The notes: generated by a model from the sequence alone, not told the origin. DNA of 16,103 bases from JBFWQM01 sp050249455 (GCA_050249455.1 JBFWQM010000113.1:1-16103), one strand, 5' to 3'; positions 1 to 7,832 are shown, counted from the first letter of the stretch. Translations and numbers: made by a program.

Positions 1-1088
1 TGTTCCCCAAGGCCGGCGAATATATCGCCGAGGTGATGCTGAACGGCATCGCCCGGTTCGTCGAAGGCGCGGTGCCGCGCGGCCTCGACCTCGCGCCGAT
101 CTCGGCGGCGGTGGAGCGGGTGGCGCGAAACAAGCGCCAGGCGGCGGAGACCTTGGGCGCGCCGGTGCCCAAGCGGCCGCCCGGCTTCTGCGTCGGCTGC
201 CCGGAGCGGCCGGTGTTCAGCGCGATCAAGCTGGTCGAGCGCGACATGGGCAAGATCCACATCTCCGCCGACATCGGCTGCCACACCTTCTCCACCTTGC
301 CGCCGTTCAACCTGGGCAACACGGTGCTGGGCTACGGCCTGGGGCTGGCGAGCTCGGCGGGCGTCGCGCCGGTGATGAACCAGCGGGTCGTTTCGATCAT
401 GGGCGACGGCGGGTTCTGGCATAACGGGCTCTCCACCGGCGTGTCGGGCGCGCTGTTCAACAAGCACGACTCGGTGCTGGTCATCATGGCCAACGGCTAT
501 TCGTCGGCGACAGGCCAGCAGCACATTCCGTCCACCGGCACCAACATGAAGGACGAACCGACCACGATGCCGATCGAGGCGGCGCTCAAGGGCCTCGGCG
601 TCAAGTGGCTGAAGACGCTGCGCTCCTACGGCGTCGGCGGCATGGTGAAGGCGCTCAAGGACGCGATGACCACCGACGAGAAGGGCCTCAAGGTCATCAT
701 CGCCGAGGGCGAATGCCAGGTGGCGCGCCAGCGCAAGATCCGCCCCCTGATCGCCAAGGCGCTGCAGGCCGGCCAGCGCGTGGTGCGCACCCGCTACGGC
801 ATCGACGAGGACACCTGCACCGGCGACCATTCGTGCATCCGCCTGTCCGGCTGCCCGTCGCTGACGGTGAAGGAGAACCCCGACCCGCTGCGCAAGGACC
901 CGGTCGCGCACGTCAACCAGGGGTGCGTCGGCTGCGGCCTGTGCGGCGAGGTGGCCGACGCCGCGGTCTTGTGCCCGTCGTTCTACCGCGCCGACGTGGT
1001 GCAGAACCCGGGCTGGCTCGACCGCACCCTGGCGGGCGCGCGGCGTTCGGTGATCGGCGCGCTGCAGCGCCCGGCGCGCGCGGCATGA
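1..1088 (+). CDS. iorA: Indolepyruvate:ferredoxin oxidoreductase, alpha subunit (IorA), 3' part
   Basis: This is the C-terminal portion of the subunit that oxidatively decarboxylates aryl-pyruvates (indolepyruvate and relatives) to aryl-acetyl-CoA and passes electrons to ferredoxin. The gene starts before the window; the readable frame begins at base 3 and gives 361 residues. The TPP-binding domain is visible as GDGGFWHNG near visible residue 135, followed by an Asn/Gly-rich stretch about 30 residues later (MANGYSSATGQQ). An upstream CVGCPERP motif is typical of IorA. The C-terminus holds ferredoxin-like cysteine motifs: CTGDHSCIRLSGCP and CVGCGLCGEV followed by a late Cys, consistent with two [4Fe-4S] clusters. 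The stop overlaps the iorB start (ATGA), indicating translational coupling. Many alphaproteobacteria carry a single long fused protein; here the subunits are separate. Identity is secure; the physiological 2-oxo acid is not shown by sequence. Confidence 0.93.
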   Translation, partial: FPKAGEYIAEVMLNGIARFVEGAVPRGLDLAPISAAVERVARNKRQAAETLGAPVPKRPPGFCVGCPERPVFSAIKLVERDMGKIHISADIGCHTFSTLPPFNLGNTVLGYGLGLASSAGVAPVMNQRVVSIMGDGGFWHNGLSTGVSGALFNKHDSVLVIMANGYSSATGQQHIPSTGTNMKDEPTTMPIEAALKGLGVKWLKTLRSYGVGGMVKALKDAMTTDEKGLKVIIAEGECQVARQRKIRPLIAKALQAGQRVVRTRYGIDEDTCTGDHSCIRLSGCPSLTVKENPDPLRKDPVAHVNQGCVGCGLCGEVADAAVLCPSFYRADVVQNPGWLDRTLAGARRSVIGALQRPARAA

Positions 1089-2650
1089 CGGCCGCGGCGC
1101 ATGCCGGCCGCGAGCCCATCGCGGTCCTGATCGGGGCGCTGGGCGGCGAAGGCGGCGGCGTGCTGTCCGACTGGATCGTCGAGGCGGCGCGCGCCTCCGG
1201 CTTCCCGGTGCAGTCGACCTCGATCCCCGGCGTCGCGCAGCGCACCGGCGCCACGGTCTATTACGTCGAGATCTTCCCCGTGCCGCTGAAGGAGCTCGGC
1301 GGCGCGCAGCCGGTGCTGGCGCTCTACCCCGCGCCGGGCCGTGTCGACCTCGTCGTCGCCTCGGAGCTGATGGAGGCCGGCCGCGCGATCGAGAACGGCT
1401 ACGTCACGCCCGACCGCACCACCGTCGTCGCCTCCACCCACCGCATCTACTCGATCGTCGAGAAGTCGGCGATGGGCGACGGCATCTTCAACCTCGACCG
1501 GCTGATGCAGGCGGTGCAGAAGCTCGCCCAGCGCGCGGTCCTGTTCGACATGGCGGCGCTGGCGGAGCAGGAGCGCAGCGTGCTCAACGCCGTCGTGCTC
1601 GGCGTCATCGCCGCCAGCGAGCGGCTGCCGATCGCGCCGGAAGCGTTCGAGGCGGCGATCGCGAAAAGCGGCGTCGCCGTCGAGTCCAACAAGCGCGGCT
1701 TCCGCGCCGGGCTCGGCTTCGTGCGCGGCGAAGTGACGGTCGCGGCGCCGGCGCCGGCGCCGCGGCCGCGCCGGCCGACGGTGCCGATCCTGATCGAAGC
1801 GTCACACGCCGCCTTCCCCGCCGAGACGCATGCGATCGTGGACGAAGGCATCCGCCGTCTCGCCGACTATCAGGACGCCGGCTACGCCCAGACCTATGTC
1901 GAACGGCTCGAGCCCGTGCTGGGGGCCGATCGCGGGGCCGGCGGCGCGGGGCGCGGCTACGCGCTGACGGCGGAGACCGCCCGCTACCTCGCCCTGATGA
2001 TGTCGTACGAGGACATCATCCGCGTCGCCGACCTGAAGTCGCGCGCCGAGCGGCTGGACCGGGTGCGCCGCGAAGTGGGCGCCAAGGCCGGCGAGCCGGT
2101 CGAGCTCACCGAGTTCTTCAAGCCCGGCGTGGACGAGATCGCCTCGCTGCTGCCGCCGCGGCTGGGGCGCGGGCTGGAGACCTGGGCCGACCGCAAGCCG
2201 TCGCGCCGGCAGTGGCACCTGCCGATGCGGGTGCGCACCCACACCGTGTGGGGCTTCGGCCGGCTGTGGCTTCTGGCGCGGCTGAAGGGCTGGCGGCCGC
2301 GCAGCTTCCGCTATGCCGCCGAGCAGGCCGAGATCGCGCGCTGGCTCGATGCCGTCGCCGGCGCCGCCGTGCGCGACTACGACCTGGCGCTGGAGGTAGC
2401 GGAGCTCGCCAACCTGCGCAAAGGCTACAGCGACACCCACCGCCGCGGCGTCGGGAATTTCCGCCGCATCTTCGACGCGCTTGTCGTGGCCGCCGTCGAA
2501 GGCCGCACCGACGCCCGCCTCGCCGCCCGCGCGGTGCGCACCGCGCGCGAGGCCGCGCTCGCCGACCCGGACGGCAACAAGCTCGACGCCGCGCTGGCGG
2601 AAGTCGCCGCGCCGCGCCAGCCGCACGCCGTCCGCCCGGCAGCCGAATAG
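1085..2650 (+). CDS. iorB: Indolepyruvate:ferredoxin oxidoreductase, beta subunit with C-terminal DUF6537-like domain (IorB)
   Basis: The second subunit of the aryl-pyruvate oxidoreductase, 521 residues. The ATG at 1085 overlaps the iorA stop by four bases. The frame stays open further upstream (to 605), but that stretch lies inside iorA and is rejected. Residues about 12-200 are the pyruvate-ferredoxin oxidoreductase gamma-type domain, starting with the glycine-rich GALGGEGGGVLSDWIVEA and continuing with GVAQRTGATVYYVE, both characteristic of IorB. A proline/alanine linker (near 220-235) leads into an additional region of about 250 residues. Its pattern (MMSYEDIIRVADLK, then HTVWGFGRLWLLARLKGWRPRSF) resembles the C-terminal DUF6537 region of the large fused indolepyruvate oxidoreductases. 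Classical IorB proteins are only about 200 residues, so this is the extended type. The role of the extra domain is not established as far as I know. Confidence 0.9.
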   Translation: MTAAAHAGREPIAVLIGALGGEGGGVLSDWIVEAARASGFPVQSTSIPGVAQRTGATVYYVEIFPVPLKELGGAQPVLALYPAPGRVDLVVASELMEAGRAIENGYVTPDRTTVVASTHRIYSIVEKSAMGDGIFNLDRLMQAVQKLAQRAVLFDMAALAEQERSVLNAVVLGVIAASERLPIAPEAFEAAIAKSGVAVESNKRGFRAGLGFVRGEVTVAAPAPAPRPRRPTVPILIEASHAAFPAETHAIVDEGIRRLADYQDAGYAQTYVERLEPVLGADRGAGGAGRGYALTAETARYLALMMSYEDIIRVADLKSRAERLDRVRREVGAKAGEPVELTEFFKPGVDEIASLLPPRLGRGLETWADRKPSRRQWHLPMRVRTHTVWGFGRLWLLARLKGWRPRSFRYAAEQAEIARWLDAVAGAAVRDYDLALEVAELANLRKGYSDTHRRGVGNFRRIFDALVVAAVEGRTDARLAARAVRTAREAALADPDGNKLDAALAEVAAPRQPHAVRPAAE

Positions 2651-2677
2651 CCTGCGCCGCCCGGTGGCCGCACCCCG

Positions 2678-3700
2678 ATGACCGCCGGCCCGAGGCAAGA
2701 CGCGGCGCTGATCGCCGCGCTGGAGGCGGCGGACATCCACCCGCTGTGGGATCGCTACAAGAAGATCACGCCGGTCCAGCCGGCGGCGGCAGACGGCGCG
2801 CGCGTGTGGCGGTGGGCCGACGTCGCGCCGTTCGCGGACCGCGCGGCGGCCGAGGTGGCCGCGGAGGACGTGGAGCGCCGGGCGCTGATCATGTGCCATC
2901 CCGCGTTCGGCGGCCAGACGGCGACGACGTCGAACCTGATCGCGGCGTTCACCGTCCTGAAGCCGGGCGACAAGGCGCGGCCGCACCGCCACACCGCGGC
3001 GGCGATCCGCTTCTCGACCCGCGCCGAGGGCGCCGTCACCTTCGTCAACGGGCGGCGCTGCGAGATGCACGAGGGCGACCTGGTGCTGACGCCGCCGATG
3101 TGCTGGCACGGCCACATCAATGAAAGCGACCGCCAGACGGTGTGGTTCGACGCCGCCAACATCCCGCTGATCAACCAGCTCGACGCCAACTTCTTCGAGC
3201 CCGGCGACCGCGACGCCAACGATTTCTGGCAGGCGGACGAGGGCGACGAACGGGTGTGGGCGCACGCGGGCCTCGTCCCCGCCGGAACCGCGCCGGCGCC
3301 CGCCCACTCGCCCAAGTACCGCTATCCCGCTGCGGCGACGCGCGCGGCGCTGGCCGCCGTGGCGCCGGGCCCTGACGGCGCGCGTGCCGTGCGCTACGTC
3401 AACCCGACCACCGGCGGGCCGGTGATGGCGACGCTCGACTGCTACGCGGTGCGGCTGGCCAGCGGCGTCGAGACGCGGCCGCGGCGCACGACCTGGAACA
3501 ATGTCTGCCTCGTCGTCGCCGGCGAAGGCCGCGCGACCATCGGCGACGCGACGTTCGCGTGGTCGCGCCACGACGTCTTCAGCGTCCCGCACTGGGCGTG
3601 GGCCGGTTTCACGGCCACGGGCGGCGACGCCGACCTCTTCGTCGTCGCCGACCGGCCGGTGTTCGAGAGCCTGTCGCTGGCGCACGAGGAGATGCGGTAG
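2678..3700 (+). CDS. Gentisate 1,2-dioxygenase-like double-cupin ring-cleavage enzyme
   Basis: A 340-residue protein of the gentisate/salicylate/1-hydroxy-2-naphthoate dioxygenase family, Fe(II) enzymes that open hydroxylated aromatic rings with O2 to give maleylpyruvate-type products. The first cupin carries the expected ligands: KPGDKARPHRHT gives His103 and His105, and LTPPMCWHGH gives His144. The 41-residue spacing matches, from memory, the 119/121/160 ligands of salicylate dioxygenase. The second cupin (about 255-335) has lost metal ligands, as usual in this family. The length fits the family norm of about 340-370. The start at 2678 lies 28 bases after the iorB stop and has no strong Shine-Dalgarno sequence, so translation may depend on iorB. 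No maleylpyruvate isomerase or fumarylpyruvate hydrolase is present in the window. The exact aromatic substrate (gentisate, salicylate or a related acid) is uncertain. Confidence 0.85.
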   Translation: MTAGPRQDAALIAALEAADIHPLWDRYKKITPVQPAAADGARVWRWADVAPFADRAAAEVAAEDVERRALIMCHPAFGGQTATTSNLIAAFTVLKPGDKARPHRHTAAAIRFSTRAEGAVTFVNGRRCEMHEGDLVLTPPMCWHGHINESDRQTVWFDAANIPLINQLDANFFEPGDRDANDFWQADEGDERVWAHAGLVPAGTAPAPAHSPKYRYPAAATRAALAAVAPGPDGARAVRYVNPTTGGPVMATLDCYAVRLASGVETRPRRTTWNNVCLVVAGEGRATIGDATFAWSRHDVFSVPHWAWAGFTATGGDADLFVVADRPVFESLSLAHEEMR

Positions 3701-3706
3701 CAGGCG

Positions 3707-3725
3707 GCCCGACGCCGCGTCGGGC
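3707..3725 (+). other. Stem-loop after the gentisate dioxygenase-like gene
   Basis: A perfect 8-bp stem (GCCCGACG at 3707-3714 with CGTCGGGC at 3718-3725) closes a 3-base loop seven bases after the dioxygenase stop codon. No T-run follows on the plus strand, so it is not a textbook intrinsic terminator. It may instead stabilise the 3' end of the upstream message or weaken read-through into the methyltransferase gene. The function is inference. Confidence 0.4.
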
Positions 3726-3753
3726 AACTCGGGCAGGTCGGCGAGGGCTTCGA

Positions 3754-4368
3754 ATGGGCTTTTACGGCGAACATGTCGTGCCGCCGCTCATCCATTTCGC
3801 GATGCGGGCGCCGCTGATCCGCGAGCAGCGTCGGCGCGTGGTACCGCACGCGCGAGGACGGGTAATCGAGATCGGCATCGGCTCCGGCCTCAACTTGCCG
3901 CTGTACGGTCCTGCGGTGGAAGGCGTCGTCGGCATCGATCCGTCCGGGGCGCTGCTGTCGCGCGCGCGCGACGGTGCGCGGGATCGGCCGTTTGCGGTCG
4001 AGCTGATCCAAGGCAGCGCCGAGGCGCTGCCGGCCGCGGACGCATCGTTCGACTGCGCGGTGTCCACGTGGTCGCTGTGCTCGATCCCCGATCCGCAGCG
4101 CGCGCTGGCGGAACTGCGGCGCGTGCTCAGGCCCGATGCCGCGTTCCTGTTCATCGAGCACGGCCGCGCGCCGGAGCCCGGCGTCGCGCGCTGGCAGGAC
4201 CGGATCAACCCGCTTTGGCGGTGCTGCGCCGGCGGCTGCAACATGAACCGGCCGATCGGCGACATGGTGCGCGCGGCCGGCTTCCGCATGCACAGGCTTG
4301 AGAGCGGCTACATCGACGGCGGACCGCGGGTGCTGACCTTCCACTACGTCGGCGACGCGCGCTCCTGA
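3754..4368 (+). CDS. Class I SAM-dependent methyltransferase (UbiE/METTL7-like, small)
   Basis: A 204-residue methyltransferase. The frame is open upstream, but the ATG at 3754 is chosen because GAGGG lies at a suitable distance before it and the protein then starts with the family-typical GFYGEHVVPPLIHFAM. Motif I (VIEIGIGSGLNLPLY, about residues 34-48) and the acidic residue of motif II (GIDPS) bind S-adenosylmethionine. Further motifs follow: GSAEALPAADASFDCAVSTW and LRPDAAFLFIEHG. The later Cys/Gly-rich stretch WRCCAGGCNMNRPIGD recalls the bacterial relatives of METTL7 proteins, which methylate small thiols or lipids. The acceptor here is unknown. It lies 53 bases after the dioxygenase and ends two bases before the convergent dctM stop. 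Membership in the aromatic pathway is possible (O-methylation) but unsupported. Confidence 0.82.
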   Translation: MGFYGEHVVPPLIHFAMRAPLIREQRRRVVPHARGRVIEIGIGSGLNLPLYGPAVEGVVGIDPSGALLSRARDGARDRPFAVELIQGSAEALPAADASFDCAVSTWSLCSIPDPQRALAELRRVLRPDAAFLFIEHGRAPEPGVARWQDRINPLWRCCAGGCNMNRPIGDMVRAAGFRMHRLESGYIDGGPRVLTFHYVGDARS

Positions 4369-4374
4369 CGTCAG
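4365..4374. other. Convergent stop codons within a 10-bp palindrome
   Basis: CTGACGTCAG is a perfect palindrome that contains the TGA of the plus-strand methyltransferase (4366-4368) and the TGA of minus-strand dctM (4371-4373). The convergent operons therefore end with two bases between them and no room for a conventional terminator. Their transcripts must overlap at the 3' ends unless they stop inside the genes. Confidence 0.6.
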
Positions 4375-5948
4375 CCGAACATCGCCTTGGGCAGCCAGGT
4401 CGCTAACCCCGGGAACAGCCCCAGGGCGATCAGCGCGATCACCTGGATGACGACGAACGGGATGATGCCGCGATAGAGATCGGCGGTGCGCACCGATGGC
4501 GGGATGACGCTGCGCAGGTAGAACAGGCTGAGCGCGAACGGCGGCGTCAGGTAGGACGTCTGGAGGTTGAGCGCGATCATGACGCCGAGCCAGACCGGGC
4601 TGATGTCCATCATCAGGAGGATCGGCGCGACGATCGGCACCACGACGAAGATGATCTCCACCACGTCGAGGAAGAAGCCGAGCAGGAAGATCACCGCCAT
4701 GACGACCAGCATGGCGCCGATCACGCCGCCGGGCATGTCGCTGAGGAGCCCGTGCACCAGGTCCTCGCCGCCGAAGCCGCGGAACACCAGGGAAAAGATG
4801 CCCGCGCCGATGATGATGACGAAGACCATCGCGGTCAGCCGTGCGGTCGATTGCAGCACCTCCTGCAACATCCTCTGGCGCCAGGCGCCGATCAGGCTGA
4901 CGGCGATGCCGGCGGCGATGCCGGCGCAGGCGAGCATCGCGATCGCGATGCCGATCCTGTCGGCAGTCGCGATGTCGGTGCGCGCGACGCGCAGGTCGAA
5001 TAGCCCGTTGACGACCAGCAGCACCACGACGCACAGCCCGGCCAGCCGCATCATCCAGCGCCGGCGGACATCGAACCGGAGGCCCGCGAGCATGATCGCG
5101 CCGACCGCGCCGACCGCCGACGCCTCGGTCGGCGTCGCGATGCCGGCCAGGATCGAGCCCAGCACGGCGACGATCAGGATCACCGGTGGCGCCAGCGTCT
5201 CGGCCAGGCGCAGCCAGCGGCCCGGCTCGCCCGTCCATTGCAGCTCCGACCGCGGGATCGCCGGCGAGGATTCCGGGCGCAGCCATGCCACGACGAGCTG
5301 GTAGACGATGTAGAGGCCGGCTAGCACGAGTCCGGGCAGCAGCGCGCCGGCGAACAGGTCGCTGACCGAGACGGATTCGGGCGCGAAGATGCCCTTCTTG
5401 AGCTGCGCCGACTGGTAGGACGCCGACATCACGTCGCCGAGCAGCACCAGCACCAGCGACGGCGGGATGATCTGGCCCAAGGTGCCGGCCGCGGCGATCG
5501 AGCCGCACGCCAGCGCCGGATCGTAGCGGCGCTGCAGCATGGTCGGCAGCGCCAGCAGCCCCATCGTCACCACCGTGGCGCCGACGATGCCGGTGGAGGC
5601 GGCGAGCAGCGCGCCGACCACGGTCACCGAGACCGACAGGCCGCCGCGCACCGACCCGAACATGGCGCCCATGTTGAGCAGCAGGTCCTCGGCCACCTTC
5701 GAGCGTTCGAGCATGATGCCCATGAAGATGAACAGCGGCACCGCCAGCAGCACCTCGTTCATCATGAAGCCGAAGATGCGGTCGACGATGGCGGTGACGA
5801 AGGCGAGGTCGAACAGCCCGAACATCCACGCGCCGAGCGCGAACAGCAGCGCCATGCCGCCGAGCGAGAACGCGACCGGGTAGCCGGCCAGCACGCAGGC
5901 GAGCGTGACGACCACCATGGCGACGTTCACGATGTCGGCGTCCGACAT
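4371..5948 (-). CDS. dctM: TRAP transporter large permease (DctM), long mannitol/chloroaromatic type
   Basis: The membrane transport subunit of a sodium-dependent TRAP system, 525 residues. The start at 5948 overlaps the dctQ stop by one base (TGATG) and gives MSDADIVNVAMVVV; the longer open frame upstream covers dctQ and is rejected. Conserved DctM signatures include NEVLLAVPLFIFMGIMLERS near the N-terminus, STGIVGATVVTMGLLALPTM with SIAAAGTLGQIIPPS, ATPTEASAVGAVGA in the middle, and LNLQTSYLTPPFALSLFYLR near the C-terminus. Typical DctM proteins have about 425 residues. The excess lies mostly between the repeats, about residues 310-380, where two additional hydrophobic segments separate FDVRRRW from the LQSTARLTAMVF helix. 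Such long forms occur in the mannitol/chloroaromatic TRAP subfamily that pairs with TakP-like binding proteins. It is encoded last in dctPQM. Confidence 0.93.
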   Translation of the reverse strand: MSDADIVNVAMVVVTLACVLAGYPVAFSLGGMALLFALGAWMFGLFDLAFVTAIVDRIFGFMMNEVLLAVPLFIFMGIMLERSKVAEDLLLNMGAMFGSVRGGLSVSVTVVGALLAASTGIVGATVVTMGLLALPTMLQRRYDPALACGSIAAAGTLGQIIPPSLVLVLLGDVMSASYQSAQLKKGIFAPESVSVSDLFAGALLPGLVLAGLYIVYQLVVAWLRPESSPAIPRSELQWTGEPGRWLRLAETLAPPVILIVAVLGSILAGIATPTEASAVGAVGAIMLAGLRFDVRRRWMMRLAGLCVVVLLVVNGLFDLRVARTDIATADRIGIAIAMLACAGIAAGIAVSLIGAWRQRMLQEVLQSTARLTAMVFVIIIGAGIFSLVFRGFGGEDLVHGLLSDMPGGVIGAMLVVMAVIFLLGFFLDVVEIIFVVVPIVAPILLMMDISPVWLGVMIALNLQTSYLTPPFALSLFYLRSVIPPSVRTADLYRGIIPFVVIQVIALIALGLFPGLATWLPKAMFG

Positions 5949-6478
5949 CAGCCCGCCCGGTCCGGATCGGACGGCGGGCGCGCCAGCATCGCCGCCGCAA
6001 GCGCCGCGCTGGCAAGGCCCTGCAGCAGCACGAGCACCGCGAATACCGGGATCACCGACTTCAGCAGGAACACCGCGGGAATGCCGCTGCCCTCGATCGA
6101 GCCTTCGAGCGTCGCCCAGGATGCGGCGACGTAGGGGATGGACGTCCACAGGATCAGCACGCACACCGGGACCAGGAAGACGAGCGTGCCCGCCAGGTCG
6201 ACCGCCGCGCGCGACCGCGCGCTCAGCCGTTCGTAGAAGATGCCGATCCGCACGTGCGCGTCGTGGCGCAGCGTGTACGAGGAGGCGAGCAGGAACAGCG
6301 TCGCATAGATGTAGAGGGTGCCTTCGCGCATCAGGAGCGAGGAGAGGCCGAACACGTAGCGCATCACCACGATGGCGAATTCCACCAGCACGAGGGCGAG
6401 GCCGAGCCACGCGGCCGTGCGTCCGATGGCGTCGTTCAGCGCCGAGACGGCGGTTCCGAAGCGCTCGAGCGGGGTCAT
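5948..6478 (-). CDS. dctQ: TRAP transporter small permease (DctQ)
   Basis: The small membrane subunit of the TRAP system, 176 residues, the usual size. Four hydrophobic segments are visible, roughly at residues 20-42, 55-75, 93-115 and 138-165. The family pattern RYVFGLSSLLMREGTLYIYATLFLLASSYTL is present with its conserved Glu in the second helix, followed by HDAHVRIGIFYERLS. It associates with DctM and docks the loaded periplasmic binding protein. The ATG at 6478 lies 61 bases after dctP, directly after a strong stem-loop, and has no clear Shine-Dalgarno sequence. Its stop overlaps the dctM start, so Q and M are translationally coupled. Confidence 0.9.
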   Translation of the reverse strand: MTPLERFGTAVSALNDAIGRTAAWLGLALVLVEFAIVVMRYVFGLSSLLMREGTLYIYATLFLLASSYTLRHDAHVRIGIFYERLSARSRAAVDLAGTLVFLVPVCVLILWTSIPYVAASWATLEGSIEGSGIPAVFLLKSVIPVFAVLVLLQGLASAALAAAMLARPPSDPDRAG

Positions 6479-6490
6479 GCGGAAGGTCCG

Positions 6491-6533
6491 GCGGGGGCAG
6501 GCCGGCGGCCCGCCCCCGCGGCCAGTTGGCCGC
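6491..6533 (-). promoter_or_regulatory. Strong intercistronic stem-loops between dctP and dctQ
   Basis: The 61-base spacer is filled by inverted repeats. At 6491-6519 an 8-bp GC arm, one G-U pair in the minus transcript and a 4-bp GGCC arm close a 3-base loop, a nearly continuous 13-bp stem. A second hairpin at 6518-6533 (GCGGCC with a 4-base loop) shares two bases with it, so the two compete. Neither is followed by a T-run, so read-through into dctQM is expected. In binding-protein operons such structures commonly protect the upstream message from 3' decay and raise the amount of binding protein over permease. That role is inferred here. Confidence 0.6.
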
Positions 6534-6539
6534 GCCGGA

Positions 6540-7634
6540 TCACGAATAGGCGGCGGTGCGGTACTGCAGGAACGGCAGGTCGCCGACGTTCGCCCAGACC
6601 AGCGCCTGCTTGCGGTATGCCAGGAAGCTGTCGCGGATCTTGACCGCCAGCGGATCCTTGGCGACCGATTCCGACAGCACCTCGCCGGAGACCTTCTGCA
6701 GCGCCGTCAGCACGTCGTCGGGCAGGCGCTTGAGCTGCACGCCGTGGTCGCTGACCAGCTTGTTCAGCGCGATGGTGTTCTGCGCGTTCGCCTCGCCGTG
6801 GGTGCGGTCGTTCTCCGCCTCGGCGACCACGCGCACGACTTCCTGCTGCTCCTTGGTGAGCCCCTTCCAGACGTCGAGGTTGAAGGTCAGCTCGGCCGTC
6901 GGCGCCGGCTCGTGCCAGCCGGGGTAGTAGTAGTATTTCGCATGCTTGTAGAAGCCGAGCGCCATGTCGCTGAACGGGCCGATCCACTCGGTGCCGTCGA
7001 TCGCGCCCGACTGCAGGGCCGGCAGCACCTCGCCCGCCGGCAAGGTCACCACCGCGGCGCCGAGCCGCCGCAGCATCTCGCCGCCGAGGCCGGGCATGCG
7101 GAACTTGAGCCCCTTCAGGTCGTCGACGCCGTTGATCTCCTTGCGGAACCAGCCGGCCATGCCCGACCCGAAATTGGCCGCGACGAACGGCTTCAAGTTG
7201 AAGCGCGCGCCGACCTCGTCGTGCAACTGCTCGCCGCCGCCGTACTTTAGCCAGCCGCTCAGCTCCTGCGCCGTCAGGCCGAACGGGATGTTGAAGTAGA
7301 AGTTGATCGCGGGCGTCTTGCCCTGGAAGAACGCCGGCGCCGAGTGGTAGATGTCGGCCGTCCCCTTGGACACCGCGTCGAACACGCCGAGCGGCGGCAC
7401 CAGCTCGCCGGCGGCGTAGACCTTCACCTCCACCTGCCCACCGGTCATCATCGTGATGCGCGAGGCGATGCGCTCGGCGCCGACGCCCGGGCCCGGCAGG
7501 TTCTTGGGCCAGCTGGTGACCAGCTTGAGCTGCTTGCGGCCCTGCGCGATCGCGGGCGCGGCGATGCCGGCCGCGGCGGCCGTTGCCGCGGCCCCGCCGA
7601 CGATCGAATTCCTCAGAAACGAGCGGCGTCTCAT
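6540..7634 (-). CDS. dctP: TRAP transporter periplasmic substrate-binding protein, TakP-like (DctP)
   Basis: The periplasmic binding protein of the TRAP system, 364 residues. ATG 7634 is chosen over an upstream start because it follows AGGGAGA at good spacing and begins a twin-arginine signal peptide: MRRRSFLRNS, an alanine-rich core, and APAIA with cleavage near residue 30. The mature part begins KLVTSWPKNLPGPG, typical of the TakP/mannitol-chloroaromatic group (COG4663). Arg179 in LKFRMPG is the conserved carboxylate-binding arginine of TRAP binding proteins. Glu216-Trp217 in DGTEW correspond, from memory, to the cation-site residues of the Rhodobacter TakP 2-oxo acid binder. The ligand is therefore probably a carboxylate, perhaps a 2-oxo or aromatic acid. 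It lies downstream of the nadX terminator, so it should have its own promoter; a weak -10-like TAGCAT sits at 7694-7699 on the minus strand without a clear -35. Confidence 0.92.
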   Translation of the reverse strand: MRRRSFLRNSIVGGAAATAAAAGIAAPAIAQGRKQLKLVTSWPKNLPGPGVGAERIASRITMMTGGQVEVKVYAAGELVPPLGVFDAVSKGTADIYHSAPAFFQGKTPAINFYFNIPFGLTAQELSGWLKYGGGEQLHDEVGARFNLKPFVAANFGSGMAGWFRKEINGVDDLKGLKFRMPGLGGEMLRRLGAAVVTLPAGEVLPALQSGAIDGTEWIGPFSDMALGFYKHAKYYYYPGWHEPAPTAELTFNLDVWKGLTKEQQEVVRVVAEAENDRTHGEANAQNTIALNKLVSDHGVQLKRLPDDVLTALQKVSGEVLSESVAKDPLAVKIRDSFLAYRKQALVWANVGDLPFLQYRTAAYS

Positions 7635-7761
7635 GACCTGTCTCCCTGCTTGCTGCCGGCGATCCGTTCGTGTCGCGCCGCCGGCTTGCCGCCATGCTAG
7701 CACAGGCGGATTCGATTGATAGCGAAACGTCGGCGCATCCGCTGCCGCAGCGGAATCCGAG

Positions 7762-7786
7762 AAAAGGGCGGGTCTGTGGCCCGCCC
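7762..7786 (-). terminator. Intrinsic terminator downstream of nadX
   Basis: Read on the minus strand, a perfect 7-bp stem (GGGCGGG, loop of seven, CCCGCCC; 7786 to 7766) is followed directly by TTTTCTC (7765-7759). It begins 47 bases after the nadX stop and lies before the dctP promoter region. This is the clearest rho-independent terminator in the window and separates nadX from the TRAP genes. Confidence 0.7.
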
Positions 7787-7832
7787 GGGGCCGTCGCAGC
7801 GTCGCGCGCGGAGGGCCGGCGCGTCGCCCGAA

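Noticed and set aside
605..1084. Upstream extension of iorB
   Set aside because: The stretch lies wholly within iorA in another frame, is Arg/Gly/Pro-rich, and the beta subunit family starts just after the ATG at 1085.
3707..3725. Intrinsic terminator after the dioxygenase gene
   Set aside because: The stem is perfect but no T-run follows on the plus strand, so it is listed only as a stem-loop.
1802..3727. Long minus-strand open frame of 641 codons opposite iorB and the dioxygenase gene
   Set aside because: It is very rich in Arg, Ala, Gly and His with no domain, and lies antisense to two well-recognised genes; such frames are expected from the GC-rich third codon positions.
3442..6015. Minus-strand open frame of 857 codons across dctM, the methyltransferase and the dioxygenase
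   Set aside because: It overlaps dctM in a different frame on the same strand and crosses two plus-strand genes; its composition is low-complexity Arg/Ala and it has no motif.
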